This document shows positions 22,701 through 34,129 of a DNA stretch of 64,000 nt, piece by piece; position 1 is the first letter of the stretch, and each line of letters starts with the position of its first letter. The translations under genes and the position numbers were made by a program. The notes beneath the pieces were generated by a model, which ran no database searches, was not told the DNA's origin, and saw nothing but the letters and a program-made list of their open reading frames with translations. Where the stretch lies: assembly GCF_019279795.1 (NCBI RefSeq), contig NC_056733.1:1119017907-1119081906 (forward strand), read 5' to 3'. The DNA is from Protopterus annectens. Lineage: Eukaryota; Chordata; Ceratodontiformes; Protopteridae.

Positions 22701-24099
22701 TGCTTAACAGTGCCGAAAAAATAGACCCTGATGACTAATTGTTCTTGGAGTTTAGAAGGAGTGTATGTCAGCTCTTCACACTAAACTGTTGCAGTGCTGC
22801 TTACATCACCCTGTTTACAGCACATTACAAAACTCCAGGTTATGTTCTTGTGAAAAGGCCATGATTTGTATTTAAAGACATACACTTCAGCCTTTGAAAT
22901 GAGTTGCATTGAAACATTTAGAAAATTCCAGTGATCTTATTTATGGGTACAAGGGCCAGTACTTTCCATAATGTTATCTTCTGTATTTTTTGAGTCCTAT
23001 ATGTCATAACACTTTAAATTAAGTAGATATGGGAAAGGGACTGTCAGGGCACGGGGCAAAGGTTATATTAGCATAATTACACTATTGTGTGTATACAGTG
23101 TTGTTTGCCATTATTCTAGACCAAGTGTTAAGCATTATATTCCATGTCTGTACTGCTAATTTTGACATACATTCATATATCTGAACAGAAACACATGCAC
23201 TTTTAAGCCTAATTTTACAAAACCTTTGTTTTGTACAATATGCACCCAGAATCACACAGTTCATTTTCTTCTTATTATTATTATTTGATTCATTGTGCAA
23301 GTCCAAGCACTTCTTTTCAGGATGAATGCAGAAGGACTGTGGTTAAGTAACTTTCTCTGAGAACCTGGTATGCAGTTGGAGACTGGGGGAATCAAACTCT
23401 GAATTTTACAGGGTGAAGTTCAGTCATAGCTTGTAGCCTCACATTTCTAGGAAGTTAACGTAGACATGCAGCAGGAAGTATGTATGCAGTTGATTTTTAA
23501 ATTTTTAACTTTATTCATTTATTTTTATTAAGGTAAACTCCATCAGTCACAAGTGCCTTTTTTCAGAGGTAACTCAAAATTTGTTCAACTACCTTTAGCC
23601 AAGGCAGCTACACATTGTGAGTGGAATGGCTGTTTAATAGCACATAGCATTAATATTCTGTGCAGTACTGAAAGCTTTCATGTGCTTTTCTAACAAGAAA
23701 GCACCCAAATCATTTCCACTCTACACTCTATGCCATGTATCAAGTGAGACAATTCTTTAATAATGCTAGCACTTACTTCAGAACCTCAGATTGCTAGACT
23801 TAACAGTGAGTAGTAAAGAAACTTCATCCTAGACATTTTCCAACTTGCCTAAAACTGTCAGGTCACAGTATAACTTCTTAAAAAGTCATCATTGTAAAAA
23901 ATGTGTTAAATATTTGCATGTGTAAAATCATTGCACACCTTTATATCTCCATTAACAACTAAGTAGAATTGTCCAATTCCAGAGCTATCTTCAGTCATAA
24001 GTTGAGATTTTATGGCCTGTTGAGAACAGTGATGCTAAATATTTAATGTTATTTATTTTATCTTTTGTTAACAGGGGTATACTGATTTTCAGTCACCAG
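22701..24099. other. Gene-free stretch, possible MIR-like relic
   Basis: No frame or terminal repeats recognised. Around 23335-23400, gtggttaagtaactttctct followed by gagaacctgg loosely resembles a MIR-type block in reverse orientation; weak. Confidence 0.35.
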
Positions 24100-24113
24100 T
24101 GAATCAGACTGAA
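24100..24113 (+). repeat. SINE target-site duplication, left copy
   Basis: tgaatcagactgaa, identical to 24347-24360. Confidence 0.92.
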
Positions 24114-24346
24114 CCCGCGGTGGTGGTGCTGCACTTGCGTTGTCGCCTCACAGTAAGACGCTGTCCGGTTCGATTCTCAGCTAGAGTGTCTTCTGCGTGG
24201 AGACATGCGTGAATGGGCGTACCTTTGTTGAAGGTTGTGCGTCAGGCCTGGCAAGCCGGTACGTAAAAATCAACTGCCAATCATTAGCGGACCGGAGTTC
24301 CGCTGTGGCGACCCCTAATCAGGGAAAGCTGAAAGACACAAACAAA
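24114..24346 (+). mobile_element. tRNA-headed SINE with DANA-like tail and perfect target duplication
   Basis: Head cgcggtggtggtgctgcact (box A region) and ccggttcgattctcagctag (box B), a body beginning tcttctgcgtggaga, and the 3' end ttccgctgtggcgaccccta ... aaagctgaaagacacaaac. This tail resembles that of the zebrafish DANA/HE1-type SINEs (ccgctgtggcgacccc..., recalled). The element is flanked by an identical 14-bp sequence tgaatcagactgaa at 24100-24113 and 24347-24360, which fixes both boundaries at 233 bp and shows LINE-mediated retroposition. Confidence 0.92.
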
Positions 24347-24360
24347 TGAATCAGACTGAA
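24347..24360 (+). repeat. SINE target-site duplication, right copy
   Basis: tgaatcagactgaa, identical to 24100-24113. Confidence 0.92.
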
Positions 24361-24544
24361 GACATAAATGCTTAAATCCTTAAAGCTCCAGTTACAGGAA
24401 ATGTTTTTATTTAGTCTTTCTATTTGGGATCCCATGAAGTCTTGGAAGGAAAAAGTAAAGTTTAAAGAGCAACAGCAAGAAGAATACTATCCAACTGTTC
24501 CATCGCTCCCCATGAATTATCTATGTGGGAAATACTTCCACATA

Positions 24545-24716
24545 TCGCCGACCTTAGGCATAGGCCAACTAGGCAGCTGCCTAGGGCACCTCTCTAGCAG
24601 GGGTGCTTTTCCAGTAATCTGAATGGTGTAGGTAGACCAGGATGGGGGCACTGGGTGATGAGGGGGGACTCTCTGGACCCCTTTTGCCTAGGCTACCAGT
24701 TCACCAAAGACCGGCT
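24545..24716. mobile_element. Possible small hAT-like nonautonomous DNA transposon
   Basis: Contains ccaactaggcagctgcctag and gggcacctctctagcagggg, a texture typical of small hAT-derived elements that have cctaggg-rich ends. Imperfect inverted ends are suggested by gccgaccttaggc at the left and the reverse complement of the region near gccggtctttggt at the right. No target duplication confirmed. Confidence 0.4.
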
Positions 24717-25862
24717 GTGCTTCCACAGGTAATTGTTCCTTTGAGCTCTGTTAAATCAAGGCATTATAAGTCTGAATAAAGGGTACCGCTTAGCTAATCA
24801 GTTTCGTGGTCTCAGTGGTTGCAGATTGGCACTAGAATTTTAAGATAACATAGTTGATCCTTTAAGGTACTGCAGTGTTTTGTATTTCATGTCTTAGGGG
24901 TTGTTTATGAATTAGATATAACAGCTGTATTTATGTCGATTAACTGTCATACGTCTTTGTCTTGATGATAATAATAGTATCAGTAGTACTAATACCTATT
25001 GTGATGAGATGCTTTGCTGAGAGATTGCTCATGTGTGCAAGCTGTTGAGGAATAATAGGACAGTTTGCAGGACTGGTGGACTGGTTTGCTCATTAACAAC
25101 ATAACTCCACTTCACCATGGGACAAAGTGGCCAAAGGGCTGTCCCCTTAATACAGGAGTGAATAGGTCAACTGGCTGTAGGAAGGGTAAGCCACTGGTCA
25201 GGTTCTATAGATCAAAACAAAACTGTTAGTCCAAACAGCAATTGCATAGTTTCACAGGCATATGAGTTCCAACTTGATTAACTTGCACAGTTCAAAAGTA
25301 AGGCAGCAACTAACTAATTATCAGTATTTTTTCTCTACTATTACCCCATACAGAATGTCCTGTTTTTTTCTTCCATTTGAATGATGTCTTTCCAGTTTCC
25401 ACAGTCTTTAACTGTGGAGAAGTCCAATAAGGTAATGCATTCTTTGAGCTCATAAGTACTGCAAATTTGAGAAGCAGATTTAATTTCTAACAGTCCTGTT
25501 GCATTTCATTAGAATAATTTGCATACTGAGTGCCGTATACATTTTTTTTACATTCTGTACATGCTGTACATTTGGGAACAGCAGCCACGCTGTTAAGGGG
25601 GGGTATTCATGTAATTTAGCTTAATACAGCTTTCTGTATGTTATACTGAAAGACATTTGCAAGCTTTTCTCAGTTTGTCACATTTCTCTTCTGAAAGCAA
25701 TTACATTTGCTTTAGCTTAATAAAACTTCCATACATTTTCTGCCTTTGAAGATATCAGATGAGTTTTTTAATAACATCACCCAAAATGAAGTTTGGAAAT
25801 GCAATTGCATTTAAGCCATTATACCCATTCCCATGTCCTTGTAGACTATGTACTTCTGTATT
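24717..25862. other. Gene-free stretch
   Basis: No coding frame, terminal repeat or RNA gene recognised. Confidence 0.45.
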
Positions 25863-26105
25863 GGGCGACGCAGTGGTTAGAGCTGTCGCCTCATAGCAAG
25901 AGGTTCTCTATTTCGATTCTCAGTTGGGGTGCCTGCTCTTCAGAGTCTGCAAGTCCTCCCTGTGTTCAAGTGGGTTTCCTCCAGGTGTTCCCACTTCCTC
26001 CCACACTCCAAAGAAATGCATCTGGAGCATTTCTCCCCAGGCCTCTGCTAAAAATGGGCTCTGTCCCAGTTGGACTTTCCCGGTAAACAAATATTAAATA
26101 AAAAA
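25863..26105 (+). mobile_element. tRNA-headed SINE with L2-like LINE tail
   Basis: Head gggcgacgcagtggttagag (box A region), degenerate box B tttcgattctcagttggggt, conserved body tcctcccacactccaaagaa, and 3' tail tgctaaaaatgggctctgtc ... ttcccggtaaacaaatatta ending in AAATAAAA. The tail matches the reverse complement of 51203-51300, the 3' terminus of the L2-like LINE, which is the arrangement expected when a SINE borrows the recognition end of its partner LINE. No target duplication was seen. Confidence 0.85.
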
Positions 26106-26199
26106 GAAGTAAATATTGCTAATATCTTTCTGGTGCTAGATTTCTGTACATTAGGACTATAATCCTAAATGCTATGTGAGAATCTTGCTGTTTTGGTGC

Positions 26200-27230
26200 T
26201 GGCACTGTGTGATCCCTTGAAGGGATTTTGATGGGTAACTGCTGTGAATGTTCTTCCATATAGGTAGGGATGGGTATTGTTGCAGCTTTTAGAGAGCCTG
26301 CGGTATTCCTAACTTTCTTCCTCTAAAGCTGTGTTTGATTCTTCTCTTATCTGAGGTCTGTGACTAAGGTATATTATTTCATTTTATTTCCCTTTGAAGA
26401 TATGTCTGAGCACATTCCCAGTCCATGACGTGGAGCATCTTCTTGCATGATAAACTCATGGCTGTAACTAAGACTAATTAGTTAATACAGGAGTTCCGCT
26501 GAAGGCCACCTTGACTTCTTGGGATTGCAGCTCACTAAGCTGAGTCCAGATAATTGTATGTTTTAATTCTTTTGGGTAAATTCCATGAGAGGAATGGCTA
26601 TGATTTTTTGAGGAAAAACTTCCAGTAGTACCCCACTGTCCTAAGAAATTGCCTTATGTGCTTTTTGATAACGGGAAGAAGATATACCTAGATATCCTCA
26701 ATTCTGTCACTAGGCTCTAGTTGAATTTTACCACTACTCAGCTGATAACCAACCTGTTACTTCTGTCATTCCTACCTGATATTTGTTTACGTTAGTAGTT
26801 AACACATTCCTTTTTAGTTTCCTAAGCTTTTGTTTGATGTCACCCATGCTTCTTCCAGAACAAACTAAGGATTGCATTGTCACCTAAGTATGCAATAGCA
26901 TAGTCACCGTTTCCTGCTGGGATGTGATTTGCAACCCTCTGGAAAGTTGCTGCAGCATTCTTCATCTTAAATGCATTTTAGTGAATTCAAACAACCCAAG
27001 CAAGATTTTGTTGCAGATATCCAGACTAATTGGCAGCAACCAATAACCAGGTCATTGGTGGTTAGATGCTTGATTCTTTGCGACTTATTTCTTATAGTGT
27101 ACTCAAAAACAGATGTTCCTATTCTTTTTTTGGTACCAGCAGCACTGGTGAGGCCTGGGAACAATTAGATTCCTGGATTATTCCTGTAGTCATCATTTTC
27201 TGTAGATGTCCGTCATTAGATCACCGCTGC
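26200..27230 (-). pseudogene. Ty3/Gypsy RT and RNase H remnant
   Basis: Read on the minus strand from right to left: TGIIQESNCSQASPVLLVPKK (start of RT; near 27150-27210), MKNAAATFQRV (motif B, near 26970), YAIAYLGDNAI (catalytic motif where Gypsy has YLDD, near 26905), then RNase H-side pieces including LYGRTFTAVTHQNPFKG (near 26260, normally LYGR.F.VVTDH.PL). Order and spacing fit Gypsy pol. Stops and frameshifts are frequent and the catalytic Asp is changed to Gly. Neither LTR nor integrase was found next to it, so it is an isolated piece. Confidence 0.72.
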
Positions 27231-27419
27231 AGTTGCCTAAGTTGTATGGAACATATCCTGCCAATGATTGGATGACTGGCCAGCTTCCAAAGCTTTAAGG
27301 CAACTTCCATGTGTCCTAACTGCTGTACAGCTCAATGAGAGTGCTGTAAAGTTAGCGAGTGGTTAGTAATAATATATTCATTTGGTAAACAGGTAGGCCC
27401 ACTGGGCGCACACAGTCCC

Positions 27420-27560
27420 TTTTCAGGAGTTACTGAGGAACACTCTGGTTAAGTGAATTAATTGCTCAAGGTCACAAAGTAGGCAAATGAGAGCTGAGGA
27501 AATCAAGCTCTGTACCACAAGAGATATAGCTGAGAGCCTTAACCTTCCGCACCAGCTGCT
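27420..27560 (-). repeat. MIR-like (CORE-SINE/L2-tail) relic
   Basis: Plus-strand ggttaagtgaattaattgct followed by caaggtcacaaagtaggcaa is the reverse complement of a MIR-type block (tgtgaccttgagcaa...cacttaacc), followed by tRNA-like text with gagatatagctgagagcctt. Degenerate. Confidence 0.45.
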
Positions 27561-28049
27561 TAACTCTCAGAACTTTCTTCTTGTCAAAGTGCACTGTCTT
27601 CTGTGGCTTCAAGAAATCAGCATTCGCCTAGCACTTCTTCAAAGCAGATAAGTACCCTTTTGAGGAATACCATTCTATTTTTACCATTTACTTTGAGGAA
27701 ATGTTTAGCATTTCTGTCAAAAATTGTTTCAGGAGTTAGGATAAGTGGTTTTAGTGGTTTTCACTAAAAAACTTTACCTCAGACTTTTTTTTTTTTTTTT
27801 TGGAATCAGGAGGAAAGAGCGCTATTCCAGAACTTCTGTACCCACTTGTTAGATGCTTTTCCATTGGAGACCTAGATCTGGGTCCTGGCTTCTTGTTCTT
27901 TTCCTTTCCTATCCACAAGAAGAGAAGAATGTGGTAAGCTTTATTCTTGACTCCAGCTTCAGCATCTGTCACTGGGGTGTGACTCTACAGTGACCACATT
28001 GTATTCCTCAGACCTCTTATCAGTTTCTCTTGGTCCCTGAGGTGCTGCT
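27561..28049. other. Unassigned, with a T tract
   Basis: A T run of about 15-16 lies near 27786-27801. It could belong to the upstream part of the DIRS remnant that follows, but no motif supports this. Confidence 0.35.
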
Positions 28050-30568
28050 TCTCAAAAAGCCACTAAGGACTAAGAGGCTGTCACATCCTCTGCTATTTGG
28101 CTTTCCTCTTCAGGCAAGGGAGCACAACCCTTTTCAGCATAAGTGGACATTGTGCCTTTGCTAAATCACTCTGAGGACCTTGATTCCTGACGAAAGGACC
28201 ATTCTTCAGGACACATTTTTTTTTCTGGGGGAGGGGGGGTCTCTTTGGAAAAGGAAAGATAAAATTAGGCATTTTTATTCATCTACTTGTGTCTCATTCA
28301 GTTAGGGCAGATAAGGAGGATTGACTGGGTTTTGCTAAATGTTTATTTAAAGCCTTTCAGTCTTTACATCAAGTCTTCCCTTCATTTAAAAGTGAAAATA
28401 TTTTTCCTCTCTCTGATTCTGTTTGTCTGTTTGAGGGGCAAGAATTAGACTTGGACTGGATTTCTTAAGTTCCTACTTCACAGAATGGGGAATCTAACTC
28501 TGAGGAAAGTTTCTTTTTCAGATTCCCCGCCAGAAGAGTTGTCTTTTTCTGATGCTATTGCCAGGATGGAGTTAGTTCAGTGGTAACTAAAAGAAATATC
28601 AGAGGCCCAGTAAAGATATTATGATTTGCTGCAGTTGGATTTTCCTCAACTTGCAGCTCTTCCTCCAGTTTTGTCAGCCTTGTAGGATGCTTTCATTGCA
28701 GCCAGCAGTTTGCCTGACAGTCAGCTACCTGCCTCCAGAAAATCTTATAAATTATATAAGGTTCTTCAGACACACACTTTTTTCAAACCATAGATCATTC
28801 CCTGCTGTAATTCCTCTGACAAAACCATCTTTTGCCAAATAACGTATGGCAGCTAACACTATTCTTCTGACACAGATGGGAAAGCATTTGATAAGTTTGG
28901 GAAGAATGTTTATACTTCTTCCACCTTAGCCTTTAGAATAGTGATTTGTCAGGGGGTACAGATCTAAGTTTCTGCAGGCTTGCTTTGACTTTCCCAAAGT
29001 CTTGTCTTTGCTTCCCTCTGTGGCATCAGATAACTTCACACACTAAGGTTCTGTGAATCATTCCAAAGTTTTATATCTGCCAGTGTGATTCCCTTCCTGC
29101 TTTTGAAGGGATTCCTCTATATCTATCCAATCAAACCACCCTGTTTCTTTGTATCCTTGATCAAATGCTATCTCGGGGGTTATAGAACCTGTTTCCACCA
29201 GAAAAAAAAAAAAAACAGGGAATGGGTCTTTTTCAAGAATCTTTCTGGTGCCAAAGAAAGAAAGAAGGAACCCATAGACCTGTCCTAGACCTTTCTTTTC
29301 TAAACCTTCACATCAAGATCCCAGAATTCAAAATGCTGTGTATACACAGTCTATGTTTACCTCTCATTTCACCTATCATATTTAAAAGATGCTTATCATC
29401 ACATTCCAGTTCTCAAAGATTACAGACACTTTTTACGTTTTCTGTGTCTGGTTTACATTGTGACTGCTCTGGTTTACTCTGTGGGTTGTCAACAGCTCCA
29501 AGAGTGTTTAAAAGAGCTTAGCTTCTGTAATAGCCCATTGCAGATTGAGGGCATTGACGTGTTTCAATAATTAGACTACTGCCTTATTTTACAGATTCTT
29601 TACAAGTTGTCAAGAATCTCTGGCTTGGGTAAAAAATATTTTTCTTAGCCTGGAATTTCAGGAGAACATAAAGAAATATTCTGTCATTCCATCTCACAGG
29701 ATAGTATTTCTTAGATGTCTTCTGGATACAGCCCACATGATGGCTTTTCTTCCTCAAGACAGAGTAGAATTTTACAAAGAACAGGTTCTGATATTTTTAT
29801 CCAGTCTTTGGAATCTGCCAGGGAAAATGTCAGGATTTTAGGGTTTTGTGGCCTCTACAATTCTTATGATTCCTTTGGTCAGACTTCACATAAACAGTTC
29901 AGTGGTTCAGCAATCCATTGGGACTCAGAATCAGCAGAACCTGTCATTTCAGATCGCACTACTGGGGTGTGTAAAAAGGCCCTACTCAGTCTATAACCAC
30001 AGATGCCCCAGACTTTGCTTGGGGAGCTGTATTCAAGGGGGTGAAAGTTCAGGTTCTGCGGAACAAGCAGGACAGATTAAAACACATAAATGTCAAAGGA
30101 ATGGTAGCACTGATAAATGTGCTCAGTCTATAAGCCATCTTTGGATACTAGCCCCTCTACTAGTAATCACAGACATCATCACAGGGATGTGGTACAAAAA
30201 CAAACAGGGAGGGAACCAGATCCTTCCCCCTTTGCAGACTAGCAGTGGTAGCTTGGGAACTAGCAACTCAACACAGTTTGATCCTTCAGGATACTTACAT
30301 TCTGTCAAACCGAATGTTATATTAGACATGTTGAGCAGGACCGGGATGGACCCCCCATGAATGGAAGTTGTACACAAGGGTCTTCCAGGAATTGATCCAA
30401 CTGGGGAAATGCCTTAAGTAGATCTTTTTACTTTAATTCATATCATGCAGTTAAAGAAATTCTGCTCCAGGACTCTTAGCACAAAGGCCATGAAGGCAGA
30501 TGTCTTTTCATTCCCATGGAATGCATCAGTATATGCATGGTCATGGAGACTTGATTCAAGACCGTTGG
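28050..30568 (+). mobile_element. Third DIRS-like remnant (gag, RT, RNase H)
   Basis: A decayed element in the same orientation as the first. Gag-like text (FRFPARRV ... CYCQDGV region, 28500-28600, and AALPPVLSALVGCF) leads to RT with KKEGTHRPVLDLSFLNLHIK (about 29265-29325) and GLSTAPRVFKRA, then FLPQDRVEFYKEQ, an RNase H-like stretch around HINVKGMVALINVL, DMLSRTG, and ADVFSFPWNASVYAW just before 30540. The order matches DIRS/Ngaro-type pol. The element is cut at about 30569 by a CR1 fragment, and no recombinase or terminal repeat is present. Confidence 0.6.
29222..29521 (+). pseudogene. DIRS-like RT fragment
   Basis: The longest intact frame of the third DIRS remnant (99 residues). It includes the fingers motif THRPVLDLSFLNLHIK and, after a degenerate middle, the motif-B-like GLSTAPRVFKRA. 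Motif A is not recognisable in frame and the YLDD motif is absent downstream. Confidence 0.6.
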
Positions 30569-30569
30569 G

Positions 30570-31262
30570 AGAACCCCCATCACTGCAGGATTTCAACTCC
30601 TACCACACATTCAGACCCACTCCACGATGGCACTAAAAGCAGTGGTGTCTTTGTTCGTAAAACAAAATTTCACCTCTAGAATTATTAGACAGGATAAAGA
30701 TCTGCAACTCCTCTAGGTCCAACTTACCATTAACAAAACATCTTATCACATCATAGCTAAATGTAGTGCCCCCCTCATGTCCCCCCTTGGCCCATACCTC
30801 CTCCCTGACTAGAATGGAGTCCCTTTGCATAAGGCTAAACACCATTCTCGTAGGTAACTTCAGCTACCCTTGTATCAGTTGGGAGACTTACATGCTCTAA
30901 CAAGTATGCCAAGAGATTTCTGAACTTAATAAATGCAAACTCTGTTGACCACATCCCAAATAGACTAGACAAAGTCCTGGACTTAGTCCTCATCAAGATG
31001 GAGCATCTCTGTTCCCTGCCAGTTGTAACTTCCTCCCTAATCAAATGGGACCATGAATCATTCACATTCACCATAAAACTGAAGCTGGATGTATTTTCAA
31101 ATACTTAGGTATTCAGAGATTATGCGCAGGCTAATCTGCTAAAACTGAGTGACCTGGCTAAATTCCACACCCCCCTCCAACCCAGTGACCCCACTGCGTA
31201 TGTAGAGTCCTTTGCTGCCAAATTCTATGCACATATGAATAGCTACATAGATGAAAAGAAAT
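30570..31262 (+). mobile_element. CR1 LINE fragment (endonuclease region)
   Basis: Plus-strand text from FNSYHTFRP (about 30590) through NTILVGNFSYPCISWET, DKVLDLVLIKMEH and SSLIKWDHESFTFTIKL (about 31075) to AKFHTPLQPSDP- and ESFAAKFYAHMNSYIDEKK-like sequence at 31150-31262. These match the middle and end of the CR1 apurinic-type endonuclease domain and the start of the linker to RT. There are several stops and frameshifts. It ends abruptly against the minus-strand CR1 copy. Confidence 0.78.
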
Positions 31263-31559
31263 AACAAGAAGTTTAAAGGTACAGGCCTTTTGTATTTCGG
31301 TCCGGGTTCTGTGGCCGAAATGTATGGTATGAGTTGTAGCCTGGTAGTGCTGGGGTGCTCTCTGGAGCCTTAAACCAGGTTTCTGTTAGTGCACATATAT
31401 TGATTTTCTCTATACTGAGGAGTGCCTCGAGTGCGTGGATTTTGAGGTTTAGACTTCTGGCATTGAGTAGCATTACCCTCAGTTTTTTGTTACTTGTGCT
31501 ATTTACGGCGGTGGGTTTGTCTTTTGGGCATTGCCTAAAAAAGGCACTATGGGGGTAGC

Positions 31560-32464
31560 AAGAGCCTTGGCCAGTATTCGAAAAAGCCTAAGGGTGACAG
31601 GTGCAAGCTGTCTCTAGCGAAGCAGCGTGGCTTGTCGAGCATGTCATCCCAGGCGGATAGACACTGGATCCCCTTTGAATGACACTAGAAACTTAGCCAA
31701 TTGTTGAAATTGATCATTTTTTCTTTATACCGTGGTATCATTCTTGGTGAGGGCAGGATGCTCCTCAGGGTCAGGGTCATACCGGCCTAGGCTACATAAT
31801 CAGTGAACTCTTCCATGTCTCTTTTTGTATGTAGTCTAGGAAGGTATGGCTCAGGTCATTCACACCAACATGGCAATGACAGAGTCGTATTTGTACTTGT
31901 TCTGGAGTGACCTGAGTGCTTGTGTTATGTGGCGGATCCTGGCACCCGACAGGCAGCTAACAGTAACCTTCTTCGTATTCAGCCTAGTGAGTGGGACGTC
32001 AGTGTGCCTGACTATAGAGTCACCTATTACTAGTGTGTTGGGTATGTTATTTTAATTTAAGGGCTGTGATTGCGTGGCACACTGGTTTTGTGAAGTATGT
32101 GTTTCATGGTTTGTGTTGGGGGTGGAGGTTGCTTGGATGTTTGCTTTGGAGGTCTCTGTTGCTTTTGCAAGTTTTTATTTAGATCCTCTGAGTATGTTTT
32201 TGTGTATTTATGTGTGTTTTTTGCCGGTGCTGGTTTAATGGGTCTATGTGAGACTGGTGGTGTGATGCAAGTATTTTCCTTCTCCTCTTGACTGTCTGAT
32301 CCAGTCTTGGGTTGAGAGAGCTTAGGCTCCAGTTTGGCTGTATAATTGCATATGTCGCATGTATTAGTGTTTGGTGATAGGAGGAGAGGGTTGTCTGTGT
32401 ACACAAGGCAGTTGTAACATTGCCTCAAAATGCCCAGATTCACCATTTGGACTGGAGAGTACAC
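31560..32464 (-). pseudogene. CR1 ORF1 (zinc-finger-like and SGNH esterase), broken
   Basis: CR1 ORF1 proteins bind element RNA, and many carry an esterase domain. Here the frame 32057-32464 starts with a Cys cluster (RQCYNCLVY ... TCDICNY), then a long Lys/Pro/Gln-rich linker. The esterase part downstream is in other frames: SLHLSPLG near 31585-31610 matches the DGLHLSPLG catalytic Asp/His motif in the copy at 59031, with Asp replaced (RDSLHLS). Frameshifts separate the parts. Confidence 0.75.
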
Positions 32465-33479
32465 CTGAAATTGCCCTTTGGACGTGCCTGAATAGGTACA
32501 GTGAACTGTTTTACTGATTGGCTGGTAAGGTCTAATAGAGAGCCTTGTCCTTCTGTACAGTATAGGGGGGTCTAGTGCTATGGTTTATAAGTGCTTTCTA
32601 TGAGTTTTGAGCAAGTGCCAGACTGAGAAATGAATGGCTTGAGTGCTTAAGTTGAAAGTTTGTCTAGTTCCAAGGGAAAAATTGAAGAAGAGACTTTGTG
32701 GTGCCGGGAGTAGTTATACCCTAGCTAACCGGCGCTGCCCAGTGCTCAAAACCGGGCAAATGCGGTTTTTATAGCAGGGAAATGAAAGAGACAGAAATTA
32801 GCCCAAAATGGCAATAAACTACTCATTTCTGGGCTGAAACCACTCCTCCAGGGACAGATAGGCTGCTCAAAGCTCCCCTCTCTCACAGGTGAACAGAGAA
32901 ACTTCCTTCTATCCAGGTAAGGTATCAGCAAACACAGATTTATAACACAGCCCTGAATTCAGCACTAACCTGAAAACTGGAATATACTAGCTTATAAAGG
33001 CAGGAAACAAGTATATATATTTTTTTCAGAAAATAAAGCAGATACAATCAAAAAACACTTTAAATGCACAGAAAAGGATACTTATTGTTATATCTCTCAG
33101 ATCAGAGTTGTAGTCAATGCCCCTAGTAATAAAGTAGGTAGAAACACAAATACAGTAAAAGCAGATGAATAAAGTGCATTTTTTATATATGAAATAAAAG
33201 AAAACTAACAAACTGATTTAAACAAGTTGCCCAATTAACGAGAAAAAGCTAAAAACTGAGCCCTGTTCCAGCAATCTTCAATCAGACAAGTTTTAACTGC
33301 ACACTCCTGCCATTAGGGTGCAGGGGAACCTTCTCCAAAAAATAATTGCCTGGATTAGTGCTCAAGTTATAGAAACAAAGCTAGATTCAGCAGGCCTGAA
33401 TCTGGTCTATGCTACAGCAACAAGACGCACCAATTTCAGTAAGAAACAGTTCAAATAAACAGGCACAATAAGCCTGTTA

Positions 33480-33755
33480 CCAGAAATTCCCAGCTCATAA
33501 GGGCAGAATCCAGCCTCTCCTCCTACAAGAGTGCAGACCACAAACCTTCTTAATGTAGAATAACTGGCCTGAAGCCCAAGTGCTTAAACCAGAACTCATA
33601 CACTTTTATAATAGCAGACATTGAGCCTTCAATCAGCAGTTCCCAGCTTAGAAGGATGTAAGCTACCTGTCCTGCCACAACAGTGCAGACCACAAACCTT
33701 CTTAATGTAAAACAACTGGTATGAAGCCCAAGTGCTTAAACCAAAAGACTTAGAA
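33480..33755. repeat. Direct repeat of about 153 bp in CR1 5' UTR
   Basis: Two consecutive units: the first with ttcccagctcataagg and cagaccacaaaccttcttaa, gaagcccaagtgcttaaacc; the second, about 153 bp later, with ttcccagcttagaagg and the same two blocks. Confidence 0.75.
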
Positions 33756-34129
33756 TAACAGTTACAGTTTGATCAGGCTACTACCAAGCAGTAATAAATG
33801 CAGCAGAATAAATAAAACTGAGTACTTTTAAGAAGAGGCAAAAGCAAAATAAAGTAGGAGGAAACACAAATACAGTAAAAGCATATAAAGTGCAGGGTTT
33901 TTTTGTTAGTAAAGTGCAAGGAGAGAGGAAGGAAGAACCTAAGTGGGTTGGCCTTCTCAAATCTTCCCTCTGTTTTAGTAGAGTGAACAGTAGACTCAGA
34001 ATATGATCTCACTGTACTCGGTTAAGTGAGCAAATGAGATGGACCCAGGAGGGGCGGGCAATTCCAGAGCCACCAACACTAACACCAAGACGAGAACGGG
34101 GAGGGTGGGTGGAGAGCTAACTGCAGAGA

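Noticed and set aside
25863..25935. tRNA gene
   Set aside because: Box A and B resemble a tRNA, but the cloverleaf arms and CCA-proximal stem are not formed and the sequence continues into a SINE body and LINE tail.
30570..31473. Twin-priming (5' inversion) of one CR1
   Set aside because: In that model one segment must reach the 3' end; neither piece does, and the orientation order is wrong.
32097..32291. Plus-strand Cys/Phe-rich frames
   Set aside because: Antisense shadows of the Pro/Gln-rich linker of CR1 ORF1.
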